Positions 1-11,689 of a DNA stretch of 64,000 nt are shown piece by piece (within the stretch, counting starts at the first letter, position 1; every line of letters begins with the position of its first letter). The stretch is from NCBI RefSeq assembly GCF_030272615.1, contig NC_081409.1:654008468-654072467 (forward strand), in the 5' to 3' direction. A program made the translations under genes and the position numbers. The notes under the pieces are model-generated. The model saw only the letters and a list, made by a program, of their open reading frames with translations, did no database searches and was not told the DNA's origin. This DNA is from Cryptomeria japonica (taxonomy: Eukaryota; Streptophyta; Pinopsida; Cupressales; Cupressaceae).

Positions 1-861
1 TAAATATGTTTAACTTAATTACTTTACTATAATATTTTTAACTAAGAAACTTAGTTAATTACTTTTATTTTTAGTATTAGTAAATTTGATAATATTTTTT
101 AACTTAAATATGTATAACTTAGTTAAAAATATTTCAATTAAAAATAAAATATTATTTACCTATTTATATGTATGTACAAAATTAAAAAATAATATTATTA
201 AAATTTCTATATAATACATATATCTTAAAATCATCAATTACATATTATATATATTATAATATGATTTTTATTAAAATAAATAGAAATAAAAAATAAAAAA
301 GCATATAACTTATTATTAAAAATCTAAATATATAATCAACTATTAATTTATTATATTACTAATTGGAACTTTTAAATATATATATATAATAAATTAAAAA
401 CATATTAAAATAAGTGGAGGCTGCACGACAGTATGAATTTTAGGGGTAGAGCTTATGACGAGACAGTTTGATTGGACGGTGGTGTCATGGCATGGGGGCA
501 TGGAGAAAGGAAGGCATGGCATGGGGCGGGCCGTTTTGTCCCCTACATAGCCATTGCCAAAATCTACACCGCCCAGTCCAGCGTCCTACAGAAATGGCAA
601 TCCCAAGATTTTGGTTTTCGCACCCTTCCTCTATATTTGTGTGTTGTCTTGCATTGAATCTTGGAATGCCTTGCATCCTCCAACAAGACCCTGCCAAAAC
701 ACACATGTAACAGACAACGGCTAAAGCCCGATCACATTTGTAGGGAATATTGAATTGAAGTTTTGCAAAGGAAAAACTAAGTGATGTTATTGGCTATGCA
801 AAACATGTTTAAATAACAATTTAAAGCAAACCCTCGCCAATAGTTCCATGGGGGCAGGAAC
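1..861. other. AT-rich spacer followed by a GC-richer unassigned patch
   Basis: Bases 1-420 are very AT-rich with no recognisable coding or RNA gene. From about 421 to 730 the composition becomes mixed, with CATGG/GGGCATGG-like words and a weak TATA-like CTATATTTG near 631. This could be a remnant of a promoter or first exon, but I recognise no protein in either strand. The short open frames here overlap in opposite directions and look like chance. Confidence 0.5.
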
Positions 862-1135
862 TCATAAAGGTTTGTTTTGGATGTTTTTGAAGTATTTTCT
901 ACTATAATAAGTTGTTTCTATTGTTGTGCATGTCAATTATGCTTTTAAAAAGAAGTCTCTATCATATCCCAAACAAAGAAGAAAAGGTATTGCTACCATT
1001 ACAAATCATGGTAAATTCATCAATTGTAGTTTATAAAGTGTGGCAGGGAAGTAGAAATTCCACCATATGCACCTCCTTGAAGGGAGAGTTTATAGTCAAT
1101 TAATTAGTCACTAGTCCAACATCAAAGGAGATCGT
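862..1135 (+). repeat. Dispersed duplicate of the segment at 12742-12990
   Basis: The text from TTTGTTTTGGATGTTTTT onward matches 12742-12990 with moderate divergence. Shared words include GCATGTCAATTATGCTTTTAA, the CAAATC/AAACAAAG block, a GTGTGGC(A/T)GGGAAG block and ACATCAAAGGAGATC. In the second copy it lies just 3' of the acidic pseudogene, so it may be the 3' flank of that gene. No coding function is visible. Confidence 0.75.
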
Positions 1136-2369
1136 GCATTTCAAAAGCATCATAGAAAATGTTTTAAATGGCTAACTAATAATTTTAATTGGAGATTTTG
1201 TTTTTTCTATAATCTATAAAGAGAGATAAACATCATTGTAAATTCATATATTTTATTGTTATTTTTAATAGTTCTAGAAAAAAATTGTTATGTACAATAG
1301 GAATTATTTTATAAAGAAAATCAAATTCCAGTATAACTATTTTGTTGGGAATTTCACTATATTACATAAATTAATAAAAGAACTTAACTTCTTTAAATTT
1401 TTCTACATTTGTGTAGTGAAGTTCTTCTTTTCATATATCTTGTATGTTGATTATTTGAATAAGTTATTGAAATAATATATTAAATTTGTATGTAAAATAT
1501 AGTAATTTGATTTGTTAATTTCTATTTCACACATAAATTTTCAATAAATCTTTCATCTGTATTATAATTGGTTGAGTTTAAAATCATCATATAATATTCT
1601 GAGATGATATTTTTCAAATTTATGTAATAAAAGATTGAAATCTAAATATTGAACTTAAATATTGAACTTACTCTCTTTAGTTTCTCTCTCATAATTCCAA
1701 TTGTCTTTTTAGTTTTTTATAAACTGAAAGAATAGGATTATACTATAGATTTATCAAATCAAAAAATATAAAAATATAATATAAATATGAAACAATTTAA
1801 TAGAATTGAAGAATTACTTTCATATTAATCAAAATCTCAAATCAGCAAAGACCCCTTCAACAAATAGATCACATTGACAAGCTAAGTTTATCTAATATAG
1901 ATTTTGGCCCATTTGTTAAGACCTTGAAGGTAACTAAACAAATAAATTAAATTGTCATTTTAGGAGAGGTAGGGTGACTTCATTCCAATCCAATTTTCAT
2001 ATACTCATTAGATCATGCATTTTATACTAATTTGTCTCTTCTATTTTGGCTTTAAAAGTTTGGGCATGATTGCAAAACTTGATCTTATACTCTTGTGTTT
2101 GGACTAATGACTCTCTTGTTATGAAAGACTTATAGTTTTGTTCATCATGTCAAAGTTGGATTTTAAGGAATGTTGACTAGATGTGCTAACGGTAAAGACT
2201 AAATAACCAATAATAAAGTGTTGGTGCTTTATCTAAAGATGAGATCCCAAGTAAACAAGACACATTAATTACAATATGTAAAAAAATTGATAAATAAATA
2301 TAATGTTCTAATCTAAAAATACTTGAATAGAATTATATTTCTAAATAAAAAATACTTTAATTTAAATAA
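1136..2369 (+). repeat. Duplicated host segment, copy 1, left part
   Basis: This stretch aligns collinearly with about 54585-55765. Shared landmarks include GGAGATT with a TATAAAG a little later, the block around CTTCTTTAAATT, AGATTGAAATCTAAATATTGAACTT, ATTTTAGGAGAGGTAGGGT and GTTGGATTT(T/C)AAGGAATGTTGA. The alignment stops at about 2369 (after AATAAGAT) and resumes at about 6615. That places the LINE insertion precisely, because copy 2 has no LINE at this point. No gene is recognised in the AT-rich sequence itself. Confidence 0.8.
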
Positions 2370-3590
2370 GATCTCAAGGTGTCTTTAAGATCCTTTCTTT
2401 GGAATGATAACATTGGGGGCAAGAAGAAGCTTCCCCTTCTAGCCTGGGATAAAGTTTGCCTTCCTAAAGGATTGGGAGGTGCAGGTATACGAGATTTAGT
2501 GTCCCAGAATAAAGCATTGGGGGCTAAACTTGTTTGGAAATTATACAGGGATCCATTGAGTAAATGGGCATCCATTATGTTTGCTAAGCATTTAAGGGGG
2601 GCTCCTAGAGAAAGGATTTTCATAGCCTCATCTCTTCCAAAAGGTTCAGCTTTTTGGAATTTTCTGGTTAGTTGTAGATCGGTCATCCTTCAGGACCTTT
2701 CTTGGGTTGTCCATAATGGGAAGAAGGCCCGGTTTTGGGATGAAGTCTAGAATGGTCATCCTGCATTATCTTCCATTCGGGATTGGTCTCCTCCATCTGA
2801 TTTTCTTTCTGATCTTTGGGGGGTTTTTGTTGTTGATTATTTCACCATTGATTCCTCAGGTCCTTATCCAGTATCTCGATGGAAGTCTATTGCTTTTGTG
2901 CCCATTGATAATGAGCTTAGAGTTGCTTTTGAGGAAGAGCTTCAAAATAGATCTCTTGTGTTTCAAAATAAAGATGATATTTTGGTTTGGACTAAGAGTG
3001 CTTCAGGTTCCTACTCAGTAAAGGAGGGGTACAAATCCTTGTCTCAGTCCTCTTCTTCCTTCCATTGACCTTCTCATCTTTTTTGGCACTCGACGTGTCT
3101 TCCTAAAGCTGGGTCTTTTGCTTGGTTGGCAGTTCAAGATAGAGTTCTCATTGGGATGAGATTGGATAGGCTTGGGATTATTGCAGTTTTTCCTTGTGTG
3201 TTTTATGGATATTTTATGGAAACTATGGATCATGTGTTCTTGCATTGTCCATTTGCTATGGATTGTACTGGTTATTTGGAATGCTCGGTTGGTCCACTAC
3301 TATTAGTTCTAGCTTATTATCACATTTCATGGCTTGGCCTTTGTTGTTTTCATCCTCTTTTTACTCCTCTATTTGCATTGTGGCACCTTCTATAGTTATT
3401 TGGAACATCTGGTTAGAGAGGAATTCTAGGATTTTTAATCGTAAGTCTACTTCATTTAAGGAGTTTATTGACAACATTCCATCCTTTATTTCTGAGGTGG
3501 TTCTTTCTTACATTTATAAAAACTTGGAACATCTGAGGTCCTTTTCTCATTGGTATAATTGGGTAACATGGAAATGGCGTTCACTTTGAT
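2370..3590 (+). pseudogene. LINE reverse transcriptase C-terminal and zf-RVT region
   Basis: Translation gives the typical plant LINE linker after the RT core. FLWND and LAWDKVCLPKGLGGAGIRD are followed by NKALGAKLVWK, then by a WDEV motif near 2740-2750. A second block contains SVKEGYKSL (about 3017-3045) and the zinc-binding-like CLPKAGSFAWLAVQDRVL. A cysteine-rich 'MDHVFLHCPFA' block follows at 3220-3260. The RT palm motifs are absent because of 5' truncation. Several stops and frameshifts break the frame: a stop at about 2748, another near 3066, and frame changes near 3200 and 3590. The sequence is certainly non-functional, and the family assignment is secure at the level of plant L1-type LINEs. 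Confidence 0.85.
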
Positions 3591-3654
3591 TCATTCCTTC
3601 CCATGGGGATTTGACAGTTGGATTATCCTCACTTGCCAAATGTAGGATGGCCAA

Positions 3655-4023
3655 ATGGATGCCCCCCCCCCGAAAAAAAAATTCTCCTTCAAGTTAAATT
3701 TTGACGGGGCTGCTAAGGGTAATCCGGGGAAGGCAGGGGTTGTGGTGGTCATCTTTGATCATAATTCTGAGATTGTTAAAGTTGTTAGTAAATATATTGG
3801 TGTCAGCTCCAATAATGTTGCTGAATTTCAAGCGTTATCTTTTGGTCTAGATCTTGCCATAGATTTGGGCATTAAGGACATCATCATCGAAGGGGACTCA
3901 ATGTTGGTCTTTCAATTAGTCTTTGCTAAGAAATGTGTCTCTTGGCATCTTGCAGTACTTGTTGGAGTGCATCCTTACACAGTTGAAGTGGTTTTCTACC
4001 TTTACTATATCTCATTGTTATAG
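3655..4023 (+). pseudogene. LINE RNase H domain (plant RVT_3 type), partial
   Basis: This open frame of about 122 residues contains the hallmark KLNFDGAAKGNPGKAG (first catalytic Asp). NNVAEFQALSFGL follows (Glu position), then IIIEGDSMLV (second Asp). These are the first three acidic positions of type I RNase H in plant LINEs, and the domain normally degrades the RNA strand of RNA-DNA hybrids. The C-terminal third, including the last Asp/His region, is lost after a frame change around 3955. At the 5' edge the gene has a run of ten C followed by nine A at about 3662-3680, a slippage-prone site that probably separates it from the upstream linker frame. The start is only the first Met in the frame; the domain was originally part of the RT polyprotein. 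Confidence 0.85.
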
Positions 4024-4166
4024 GGAGATAAATGTTATTATAGACTACTTGGCTAATAGGGTTGTTGTTGAAGGGGCTGAGTATTTGGAGGTTTCCCCCT
4101 GAGATATCCCTACCTCTTGCATTTGTATTCTCCTTTAAAAATAGATTGGTCATGCTTGTAGCCTAC

Positions 4167-5160
4167 GGGTGAACTCACAAAGCTGGTTCCCACTTTTTGG
4201 TACATCCTGATTTTTGCTGAAATCATGCATTTTTGGGAAAATATAATTATTTAAGCTTTAAGAGGTCCCATTTGAAGTAATTAATTGAAGAGAGTTAGAT
4301 CAAAGGCTCTTAGATCAAAATTTCTTGGATAGAACATCTCTACTTCTAAATCATACTTGCAATGGAGTCTCCTTTGCATCTATCAAATGCTGATAAAAAA
4401 CTAATTTTACATTAGCTTTTGAGGGGTCAAACGAATTCATTTAGAAGTTTTATTTTTTTGAGGATTTAGTCCTTATTATAAGCTTTCCAAATAGTATAAT
4501 TTTTAATATATTTAAGTTTATTAATATATTTTTATTTTATTTTTTATGAATGTAGGTTTTTCACCGAACATGAACTTCTTTGTTCAATGCATTGGGAAAA
4601 ATAGCAAACTAATTCAAAAAAATTCTGAAAAATATCTATGCCCTAGGTATTGATGTCTTCTTTCTAACAAAAAAAATAAAACTTAATTTTGATATATATA
4701 GAGCAAGTTATGTGTTCAAACGTAAACCTATATCTAAATTATAATTAGTCGGACTTCAAAACTTAATAGAATAAAAAATATTCAACATATCACTATCAAA
4801 CCAACTGCATGCCCTGGGTATTGATGTTACAAACCAAAAATTTAAAAGAGATAAGTTTTTATCATTTATAGAAAAAAATTTATACGTTTCGGGATCCACA
4901 TCAGTCTTAAAAAATGTTGTTTCCTGTAAAAAACTACTTTTGAGGGAGATGGAAAAATCAATAAAATTTTATTCAAAAAAATTTGAAAAAAATATATTTA
5001 GAATCTACAAAAATGATGTTACAAATCACTAGTTCACATCATCTTCAAATTCTTAACGATTTAAAAGTTATAGGTGTCGGAAAGTGAAGGTTTTTTGCAA
5101 AATGTTCATCTAAGTGTCAAAGTTGGTCAAAAAGTGGGAACCAGTATTGTGAGTTCACCC
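4167..5160. mobile_element. 994-bp non-autonomous DNA transposon with terminal inverted repeats
   Basis: The left end reads GGGTGAACTCACAAAGCTGG and the right end is its near-complement, ending TTGTGAGTTCACCC. The inverted similarity extends about 30 bp and includes CCCACTTTTTG on the left and CAAAAAGTGGG on the right. The flanks carry a direct CTAC (4163-4166 and 5161-5164), consistent with a 4-bp target duplication, or 3 bp plus chance. The interior is AT-rich with no transposase. It sits inside the 3' part of the LINE, so it inserted later. Class is unclear: the size fits a MITE-like element, but the end sequence matches no superfamily that I can name with confidence. Confidence 0.7.
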
Positions 5161-5164
5161 CTAC

Positions 5165-6597
5165 ATCACACTCCTTATTGGGTGTGGTTTTTCTTTCGCA
5201 TATGACATTGAGGAGGGTATTGTCTGCCTTATGGCAACTCCCTTGTTAATGACATATTTGGTAAGTATCTCCGCATGGAGCAAGGAGGGTGTGGAGACTG
5301 CATTCACGTGACCTGTATCCTTCCCGTTGGCTTTATATTTTCTTTGGCTTTTCATCACCTATTTGGTTGTGATGAATTTGTTCTTCATAGAACTGATGTT
5401 GCCTATTTCTCATGATATTATTCTATGTTCCTGAGTATGGTAATAGCATGAGTATTCGGGCTCAAGAAGCTCATTGCTTGGGTTGTTCTCATTAGTTGTG
5501 TACCTGTTGTTTTGAGTGGGCATACTCCTATCATTATATCTTTCTGATTGGCAGTTTCATTTGCTAATCATGTTGCAGTAAGTTTGGGGTGGATGTCTCG
5601 GGTATCATTGCTTGGTTGTTTTTATTGCTTACCGTTCACTTGTTGGGTTGTTTAATGATGATTGCTTTGAGATGGTAGAGTCTTCTCTATTGATTATCTT
5701 TGATTGGGTAATCAGTGGGGGACAGGTTTCTGTAACATGGATTTGGTTCATTATTATTGGGTGACTTCATTTTGCCTACTTGGTTTCTCCTTTCATGCTT
5801 ATGATTATGTGGAGCATGTTACCCCCTCTTGCACATTCCTTATTTATCATAACATGAAGTTTCTTTCTGCACATTCGGGGAGGCCTCATGTTTGGCTTTG
5901 GTAGTTTTTATAATGCTTCCTCTATTGGAATGGTATATATTAGGGCTTTGTCGCTAGCGTTCTAATGTTTCTTTCTTTTATGGTGTCGTTTATCATATGG
6001 TAAGATGCTCCGTTTTATCCAGAGAATCTTGGTTAGGTTTGGAGGATGGTGGTTATCTTTAAGAGCTTGGAATTTGCATATTGTGTGGTATATGAGATGG
6101 CTTTTCATATTGTTGCTCTTTTCTTGGTTGCTTTTGTGGGCATTTATGTGGTTTGGTTTTATTCTGGTTCCTTGAGGTCTTCAGTATCCTCTTTTTCTCC
6201 TTCTTTGGGTTATATTATGTTTGCTCACAATGTTTATATTGGCAGGATCTCTTATAATGATCTCTCTTCTTCTCTTTAGAATCATTCTAATCTGTAGTTT
6301 GGAGAATTGTGTTTCATAGATAGGGGTGGTCCAGCTTCGAATTATTGGCTGATCTTCTGGTTTTTTGGATGGATACACTTCTTCCTGTTGTTTCACTCTT
6401 ACAGTTTTCTCTTGTATGCCTCATCTGGCAGCTTCCTTTATATCTAATGAGGCTTGTTATGTAATTGGGATGGGTTTTTGGATGGCGTGTGCCCATGGGC
6501 TTCTTGTAATGGGTAGATAGGCTTGTGTTACTTGAGCAATACTGAAGGGTTTTCTTATTGGTTCTTTCCCTGTAGTGTTCTTTGAACCAGACACTGT
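5165..6597 (+). other. Putative 3' region of the LINE, no gene recognised
   Basis: Between the inserted TIR element and the poly(A)-like tail lies about 1.4 kb of T/G-rich sequence with no recognisable domain. The small open frames on both strands are unrelated to known families. It may be a long 3' UTR or a decayed downstream ORF. The minus-strand LINE in this window does carry an ORF in the equivalent position. Confidence 0.45.
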
Positions 6598-6612
6598 AAA
6601 AAAAAACAAAAA

Positions 6613-7448
6613 TTATTAATATATTTTAGTGTTTTATCCACTTTTATAAAAATAAAATAAAAAAAATATAGAAAGTAAAATTTGATTAAAAATAAGGAAA
6701 AAACTTACATATGTGTAATTCGATTTGTCAAGACATTGTACTCTAAAACTAAGTTAAAAAATCTCACAATAAAATCATATTCAAATGGAAACAGTTATGT
6801 TGAGAAGAACACGATTATGACAAGAAGCAAGAAGATGATAACGAACCAGAGGATTGCAATGGTAACTCATATTTAACGGCCATATGACCGTAAAAAAGGT
6901 GAGTATCGTGTAGAAGAAACGTGTACCTCATAAACAAAATGATTAAAAAATGTTGTCTAACAATAAGTGAGGACTGTCAGGTAAAAGAGGTCTGACTTGA
7001 GAGTTTGTAGGGTCCCTTGTGTAAAATAACTCTGTAACCCTTCCAATTCAGTTTTCTTTCAAAATTTCAACATCCCTACCAGTTAAACTCTTCTCGGAGA
7101 GGTAGCCCTCATCCTATTCAAACCTGATCCTAACTGAACTCAATCCTTTATGAGCATCTCAACTCAATGCATATCTCCAAATGCCTAAAAATGAATAGGT
7201 ATATAAATTTTTTTATGGTTTTTACTTGCACTACTACATTTGTTCTCTATGGTTTTTTATTTGGCCAACTCTGTTTGGTTAGGGTAATAATCAATCTCTT
7301 GTTTCTTGGTGGGTCATAGTCCTTACTCTTTTTTATTTCCCTAGGTTAGGGTACTCAACGATCTTTTGTTTCTTGGCAGGTCATAGTCCCTAGTATTATA
7401 TAATGCATTGCATTCTTAAAACATGTTATATCATGATATGATCACAAT
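6613..7448 (+). repeat. Duplicated host segment, copy 1, right part
   Basis: This aligns with about 55770-56120. Shared words include TTTGTCAAGA(C/T)ATTGTACTC, CACAATAAAATCATATT, AAGATGATAACGAA and GATTGCAATGGTAACT, then GTCATAGTCCCTAGT and AATTCATGTGATTCT. Near 6815-6865 one frame reads as acidic residues (DYDKKQEDDNEPEDCNGN), as in copy 2, so this is probably an acidic exon. Copy 1 keeps about 350-400 bp (around 6870-7370) that copy 2 lacks. That block includes a local duplication around CTTGTTTCTTGG at 7298 and 7367. Confidence 0.7.
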
Positions 7449-8166
7449 GAGCAATTCATGTGATTCTGGGAATGGAAAAATTGTGGGTGCTAGATCTTGG
7501 ATAGAGCAGAGGAGAGACAATGGAGATGAAGAAGTTGATCATCAAGGATAGGATCATGAAGAACAAGAAGCAGAAACAACAAGAGATGATGATGGACAAG
7601 AGCATAGCAATGGTGTTGATGGAGAACTTGGTAATAATAAAGATATTTGGACCGTTGGTTATGATTATGATGAAGAAGAAGATGATAGTGCTATGAAAGA
7701 TGATCAAGAACAAGAGGAGGAAGAGGAGGATGAAAGTTATAGCACTAGTATTTCATTAGATGAAACATAGAATGGGTTTGGTGAGGCCATAGTCGACAAA
7801 GACATAAACAATGAAGATGAACATGATGTGGGTCATTGGGTACAAGATGATGACGAAAAAAAAGATGGAGAAGAGGAGCAAGTAGATGATCTCAAAGAGC
7901 AAGATGATGATAGTGAATATAGTCCCACCAGTAGCTATGTTAATATTAGTAGTAGTTCATCAATTGGAGCTTCACATGCTTTGGTTCTTGAATCTTAGAC
8001 ATATAATGACATAAGAAGAGGAGAAGATCAAGAAACAGATCAACAAGGGCAAGATCATCAACAAGAAGAGGATGATGATGAAGAAGTAGTAGATAGGTAT
8101 GATGGAGAAGAGGAAAATGCTGAAGAAGAATAAGATACAGTAGTTTATATATTGGTGGTACTTCAT
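7449..8166 (+). pseudogene. Acidic repeat protein, 5' part, broken
   Basis: Starting at ATG 7449, one frame runs almost to 8132 with only three in-frame stops (about 7550, 7768 and 7996). The translation is extremely rich in Asp and Glu: blocks such as YDYDEEEDDSAMKDDQEQEE, DDDEKKDGEEEQVDDLKEQD and QQEEDDDEEVVDRYDGEEE. These alternate with short Ser-rich breaks such as VNISSSSSIGASHA. The same alternation resumes after the solo LTR, so the gene was continuous before that insertion. I recognise no family. Acidic low-complexity proteins of this kind are often nuclear or chromatin-associated, but that is only an inference. No intact start or splice structure can be proven. Confidence 0.55.
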
Positions 8167-8193
8167 CTGATGGTGGAGGTAAGTATATTTGAG

Positions 8194-8198
8194 CTACT
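8194..8198. repeat. Target-site duplication, left (CTACT)
   Basis: CTACT lies immediately before the TG of the solo LTR and is repeated exactly at 11676-11680 after its terminal CA. A five-base direct repeat is the expected scar of LTR-retrotransposon integrase. Confidence 0.85.
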
Positions 8199-8839
8199 TG
8201 TTGTGACCTTTTCACACATTGCCCCATTGCAAATGGGGACCTCCTTCTTTTTAGGCCCTTTCGGTCTTTTGGCTTTGTTTTTTGGGTCTTCTCGCAATAT
8301 TCTCTCCAGTCTCTTTTCTTTGCAGGTGTTTGGGGGATTGAATTGATTAAGTCTTCTTTTCGTTTGAGTGAATTTGATGAAGTCTAGGGCATGTTATGTC
8401 AATTTTAGGGTTTTTGCCTTTAGTCCTAGATTTTAGGGGTTTTTGCTTTTAGTCCTAGATTTTAGGGGCTTCTGTTAGGGTTTCGGAAAAATTGAACATA
8501 TCACTGGAATCAGGGCCCCTCAAGGAACCTTTCAGTAAAATTTGAGAAAAAACAGAGAAACTTTCTATTTTTAGAAAGTTCTTATTTTTTTAGGGATTTT
8601 AGTGAGCCTCAGAATATCTTCATTTGGCCAAAAATAAACTTACTATTTTTAGTAAGTTTTTTTTTAGTAAGTGCTTTCCTGACCTATTTTGTCCAAACCC
8701 TAACATTTTGAAATACTTACTATTTGGGAAAATCTATTTTGGCAGGTTCATCCCTAAAGACGTTGAAGACTAAACGTTCCTGAAAATCATTTCTAAATCC
8801 AGAAGAGTCGGAAGGAAGACAAGTTGGATAAAAAAAATG

Positions 8840-10220
8840 GTTAAGTATGGAACTCCTACTCCAGAAGTGGAAAGCATGAAAAATTATCTAAGTCTAGAAA
8901 TCACACCACATATGGTAGCTTGATGAATAAGAAGCTTAGAAATTCATCTAAGTTCATGAAGAATCCAAGACAAGTGAAATTCCTTCACCCATGCCAAATT
9001 GCAATCCAAGGTGCCAAACTCAGGTGGAGATGGAAAGATGAGAAATCAATGAATTTTTTCCTTAGTCAGAATTACGCCCAAGCATAAGAGGGCGCCAAAT
9101 TGGGGGGTGCAAGGAATCCATGGAAATGTTGAAATTCCATGGCCAAGTCAAAATGGTGCCTAAGGATGATGGAAGGCACAAAACCAAGGGAATCAAGAAA
9201 AAAATCCAAATTTGCTAAATTCCTCCTCACCATCAAAAAATCGCCTGAAGACAGAGAAGGGCGCCAAAATGGACTCTCCAAGGAGAGATGGAAAAATTAT
9301 GAATTCCATGCCTTAGTGAAAAATCTGCCCATGCACACGAAAGGGCGCCAAAACAAGGGAGACAAGGAAAAGATTGCAAAATAATTGAATTCCTCCTTCA
9401 GTACAAAATTTCGCTCTAGGAGGTCAAATGGCTCCAAAACTCAATTGCCATGGAAGGAGGGAAGAATTGTGAATTCCTTGGCCACAATGAAAATCCACCC
9501 CACCACTCAGGAGGGCGCCAAATTTGAGGGGTCAAGGAAGGATGCACAACATAGTTGAATTCCTTATCTAGGTGAAATTTCCTCAGTAGGACATGGAAGG
9601 GTGCCAAAATATAGTATGCTTGGAAGGAAGGAAAAATAGTCAATTCCTCCACCTAAGGGAAATTCTGCCCAACACTCTGGTAGGGCACCAAAGGGAGGTG
9701 GTGAAGGAAAAGATGAAAAATTGCGAAATTCCTCCTTCATGGATAAATAATGCTCAAGGAAGGATTAAGGCATCAGAGAAGGAGCATCAAGGAAAGTCCA
9801 AGATGGAAGAAATTGCATCACAAGGGAGAAATGTCGCCTAGGAATTATGGAGGGCACCAAAGTGGAGTGGCTAGGAAAGAATTGAAAGAATCATGAATTC
9901 CTCCACCTATGTAAAAATTTGCCCATGAGTGAGTCAATGTGCCAAATGGAGGTAGGAATTGAAAATATGAAACAAGGATGAATTCCTTGCCTTATGAGGA
10001 ATTGCGCCCTAGGGAAGATTGAAACTCTAAAACTCCATTGTCACGGAGAATCAAAGAAAACCATGATATAATAAAATCCACAGAGATGAGCTTCAAAATA
10101 GCTAGGCATGGAAGAAGTGCAAAAAAAAGAAATTCCACCATGCAAAGTGAATTCCATGCCCAAATTCAAGATAAAGATTTTCCAAGGCAAAGGGGAATTT
10201 GGAGGTCAGAAATGGAATGA
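8840..10220 (+). repeat. Degenerate tandem array, unit about 85 bp, inside the solo LTR
   Basis: The word GGGCGCCAAA, or a close variant, recurs near 9012 (AGGTGCCAAA), 9090, 9174, 9259, 9344, 9428, 9512, 9598, 9685, 9768, 9851 and 9937, that is every 83-87 bp. Within each unit a second anchor, GAATTCCT or ATTCCATG, recurs at a constant offset, followed by an AAATT(T/C)GCCC-like word. About a dozen or more copies are recognisable, each strongly diverged. The short open frames here are by-products of the repeat. Confidence 0.75.
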
Positions 10221-10860
10221 AAAAACAAAAAAAATTCCCCTTGGTTCAAATTTGAAAAAATCCATTTTCAGGGCTTAAATGACGTCCAAATTTAGAAATT
10301 TTTGAAGATATGGATTCATGAGAGAATTCTCTCTCTCCTGGACCAAACCCCTAAAATTATGGAAATTCCTAAAAAATAGGAGATGGTGGAAAGTTGTTGA
10401 AAACCTCCTCTAGGGCAAGGAAAGTTTGAGAAACTTCAAGAAAATTCTTCATGGATCAAATTCTTCTCTCTTGAAGTTTTTTCTCTCCAAGGTTTTCTCG
10501 CCAAGTGGCAGTCGAGTCAACGCACACTGAATTAATGAAGCGTCTCTTTGCATGCAACCGTCACATTTATGGCAGTATGGCAGATTCCTTCTACATGTAG
10601 CTATCACATTCAGGAGATGATGGTGCATTTATGGCATCATGGGTGATTTTTGCACGAGGGTACATTCATTGCATAGTGGGCACTTTTTGAATGTAATGGT
10701 TAATTAATGCTCTATGGGTGCCATTTTTGGAAGGATTGTAATTAATTATATATGGGATTTATGGGGTATTTATTGCTGATTCCTACCTTGTTGCATATTA
10801 AGTGGGGATTCTACGGTGAAACCCTAATTAGAGTTTTGCATGTAATCATGGACTGGGGCC

Positions 10861-10868
10861 TATATACA
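10861..10868 (+). promoter_or_regulatory. TATA box of the solo LTR
   Basis: TATATACA follows a GC-richer stretch and precedes ACCCCCCTC and an A-rich block, the usual arrangement of an LTR U3/R boundary. It supports the + orientation for the LTR. Activity is not implied. Confidence 0.45.
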
Positions 10869-11675
10869 GGGGTGACCCCCCTCATTTGTAAAGGAGGGAC
10901 ACTTGTATGAAATTGTTGCGATATGTTTTATGATAATAACAGTGAAACATTGTTCTCTGATGTTGTCCACTTAAGTTATTTTTTCAAGATTTGCATGGTT
11001 TCACCTACCTCACTTAGAGTAGAATTTTATTTTTTCAGTTGTTAGATAAAGTTCTTTGATTTCAATGGAGAATGGAATGGTGTCTGATGAATTTCCATGG
11101 TTCATACTTTTTGCATCTTGTTGATTGTAAGTTGTAGTGTAAAGTTAGTCTGAGCCATTAAACTTGTGCTAAATTCGATTGTGGATAGTCGTTTTTATTG
11201 CGTTGTTCTGGGTATTTAAATACACTTTCTTGATTTGAAAATCCTCCAACATCCTTAGAAGATTGCATCGGTTCTTGCAGAGTTGTAGTTAATCTTGGCA
11301 AAACAGAGCTTTGTTTATTTGGAATTTGTCGACCAAAGCATTAACTGTTGATATCATTGCCCTTAGGAATATATTTAGATCCTTCTAAACCCTTTCTCCT
11401 TTATTTTTAGTTCATTTTAGTCCATACGAAGTAGAAGCATCGCAAAATTGCCATATCTGATGATGGAGTTCCAACAATCCAAGCGCAAGGCCCCTTGGAT
11501 TACCAGCAATCACATCAGCCAACTGAATCACATCCGTAGCATAAAAGAATCTTGGAGTCAATTGTTTGAACTTTCTGCAATCTTAGCATGCAATCGTACT
11601 TTGATCAAGAGATAGTGAAGTGACCATTGGTAACTTTATTCTGTGTTAGACACTGTCATTAAAAACACGTCAACA

Positions 11676-11680
11676 CTACT
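11676..11680. repeat. Target-site duplication, right (CTACT)
   Basis: Exact partner of 8194-8198, directly after the terminal CAACA of the solo LTR. Confidence 0.85.
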
Positions 11681-11689
11681 GAGTCACCA

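Larger units (their letters stand above)
2370..6612 (+). mobile_element. LINE (L1-like) retrotransposon, 5'-truncated, + strand
   Basis: The element begins inside the region just after the RT core and carries the zf-RVT linker and an RNase H domain. It ends with an A-rich tail at about 6598-6612 (ACTGT followed by nine A). The empty site is preserved in the paralogous segment at about 55765, which supports the two ends. 5' truncation is usual for LINEs. A clean target-site duplication could not be read in the AT-rich flanks. The element was later hit by a terminal-inverted-repeat insertion at 4167-5160. Confidence 0.85.
8199..11675 (+). mobile_element. Solo LTR, 3477 bp
   Basis: The element begins TGTTGTGACC and ends ACGTCAACA, giving the perfect terminal inverted repeat TGTTG/CAACA. 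It is bounded by the 5-bp duplication CTACT. No gag or pol sequence is present between the ends, so this is a single LTR left after LTR-LTR recombination, and an unusually long one. Inside are a TATA-like box at 10861, a 30-bp duplication around TTTTAGTCCTAGATTTTAGGGG (8403-8466), and a long array of about 85-bp degenerate repeats. It interrupts the acidic pseudogene. The lineage cannot be named from the LTR alone. Confidence 0.85.

Noticed and set aside
7456-8227. Minus-strand hydrophobic frames that look like membrane segments
   Set aside because: They are the antisense of the Asp/Glu-rich pseudogene (GAT/GAA reading as ATC/TTC).
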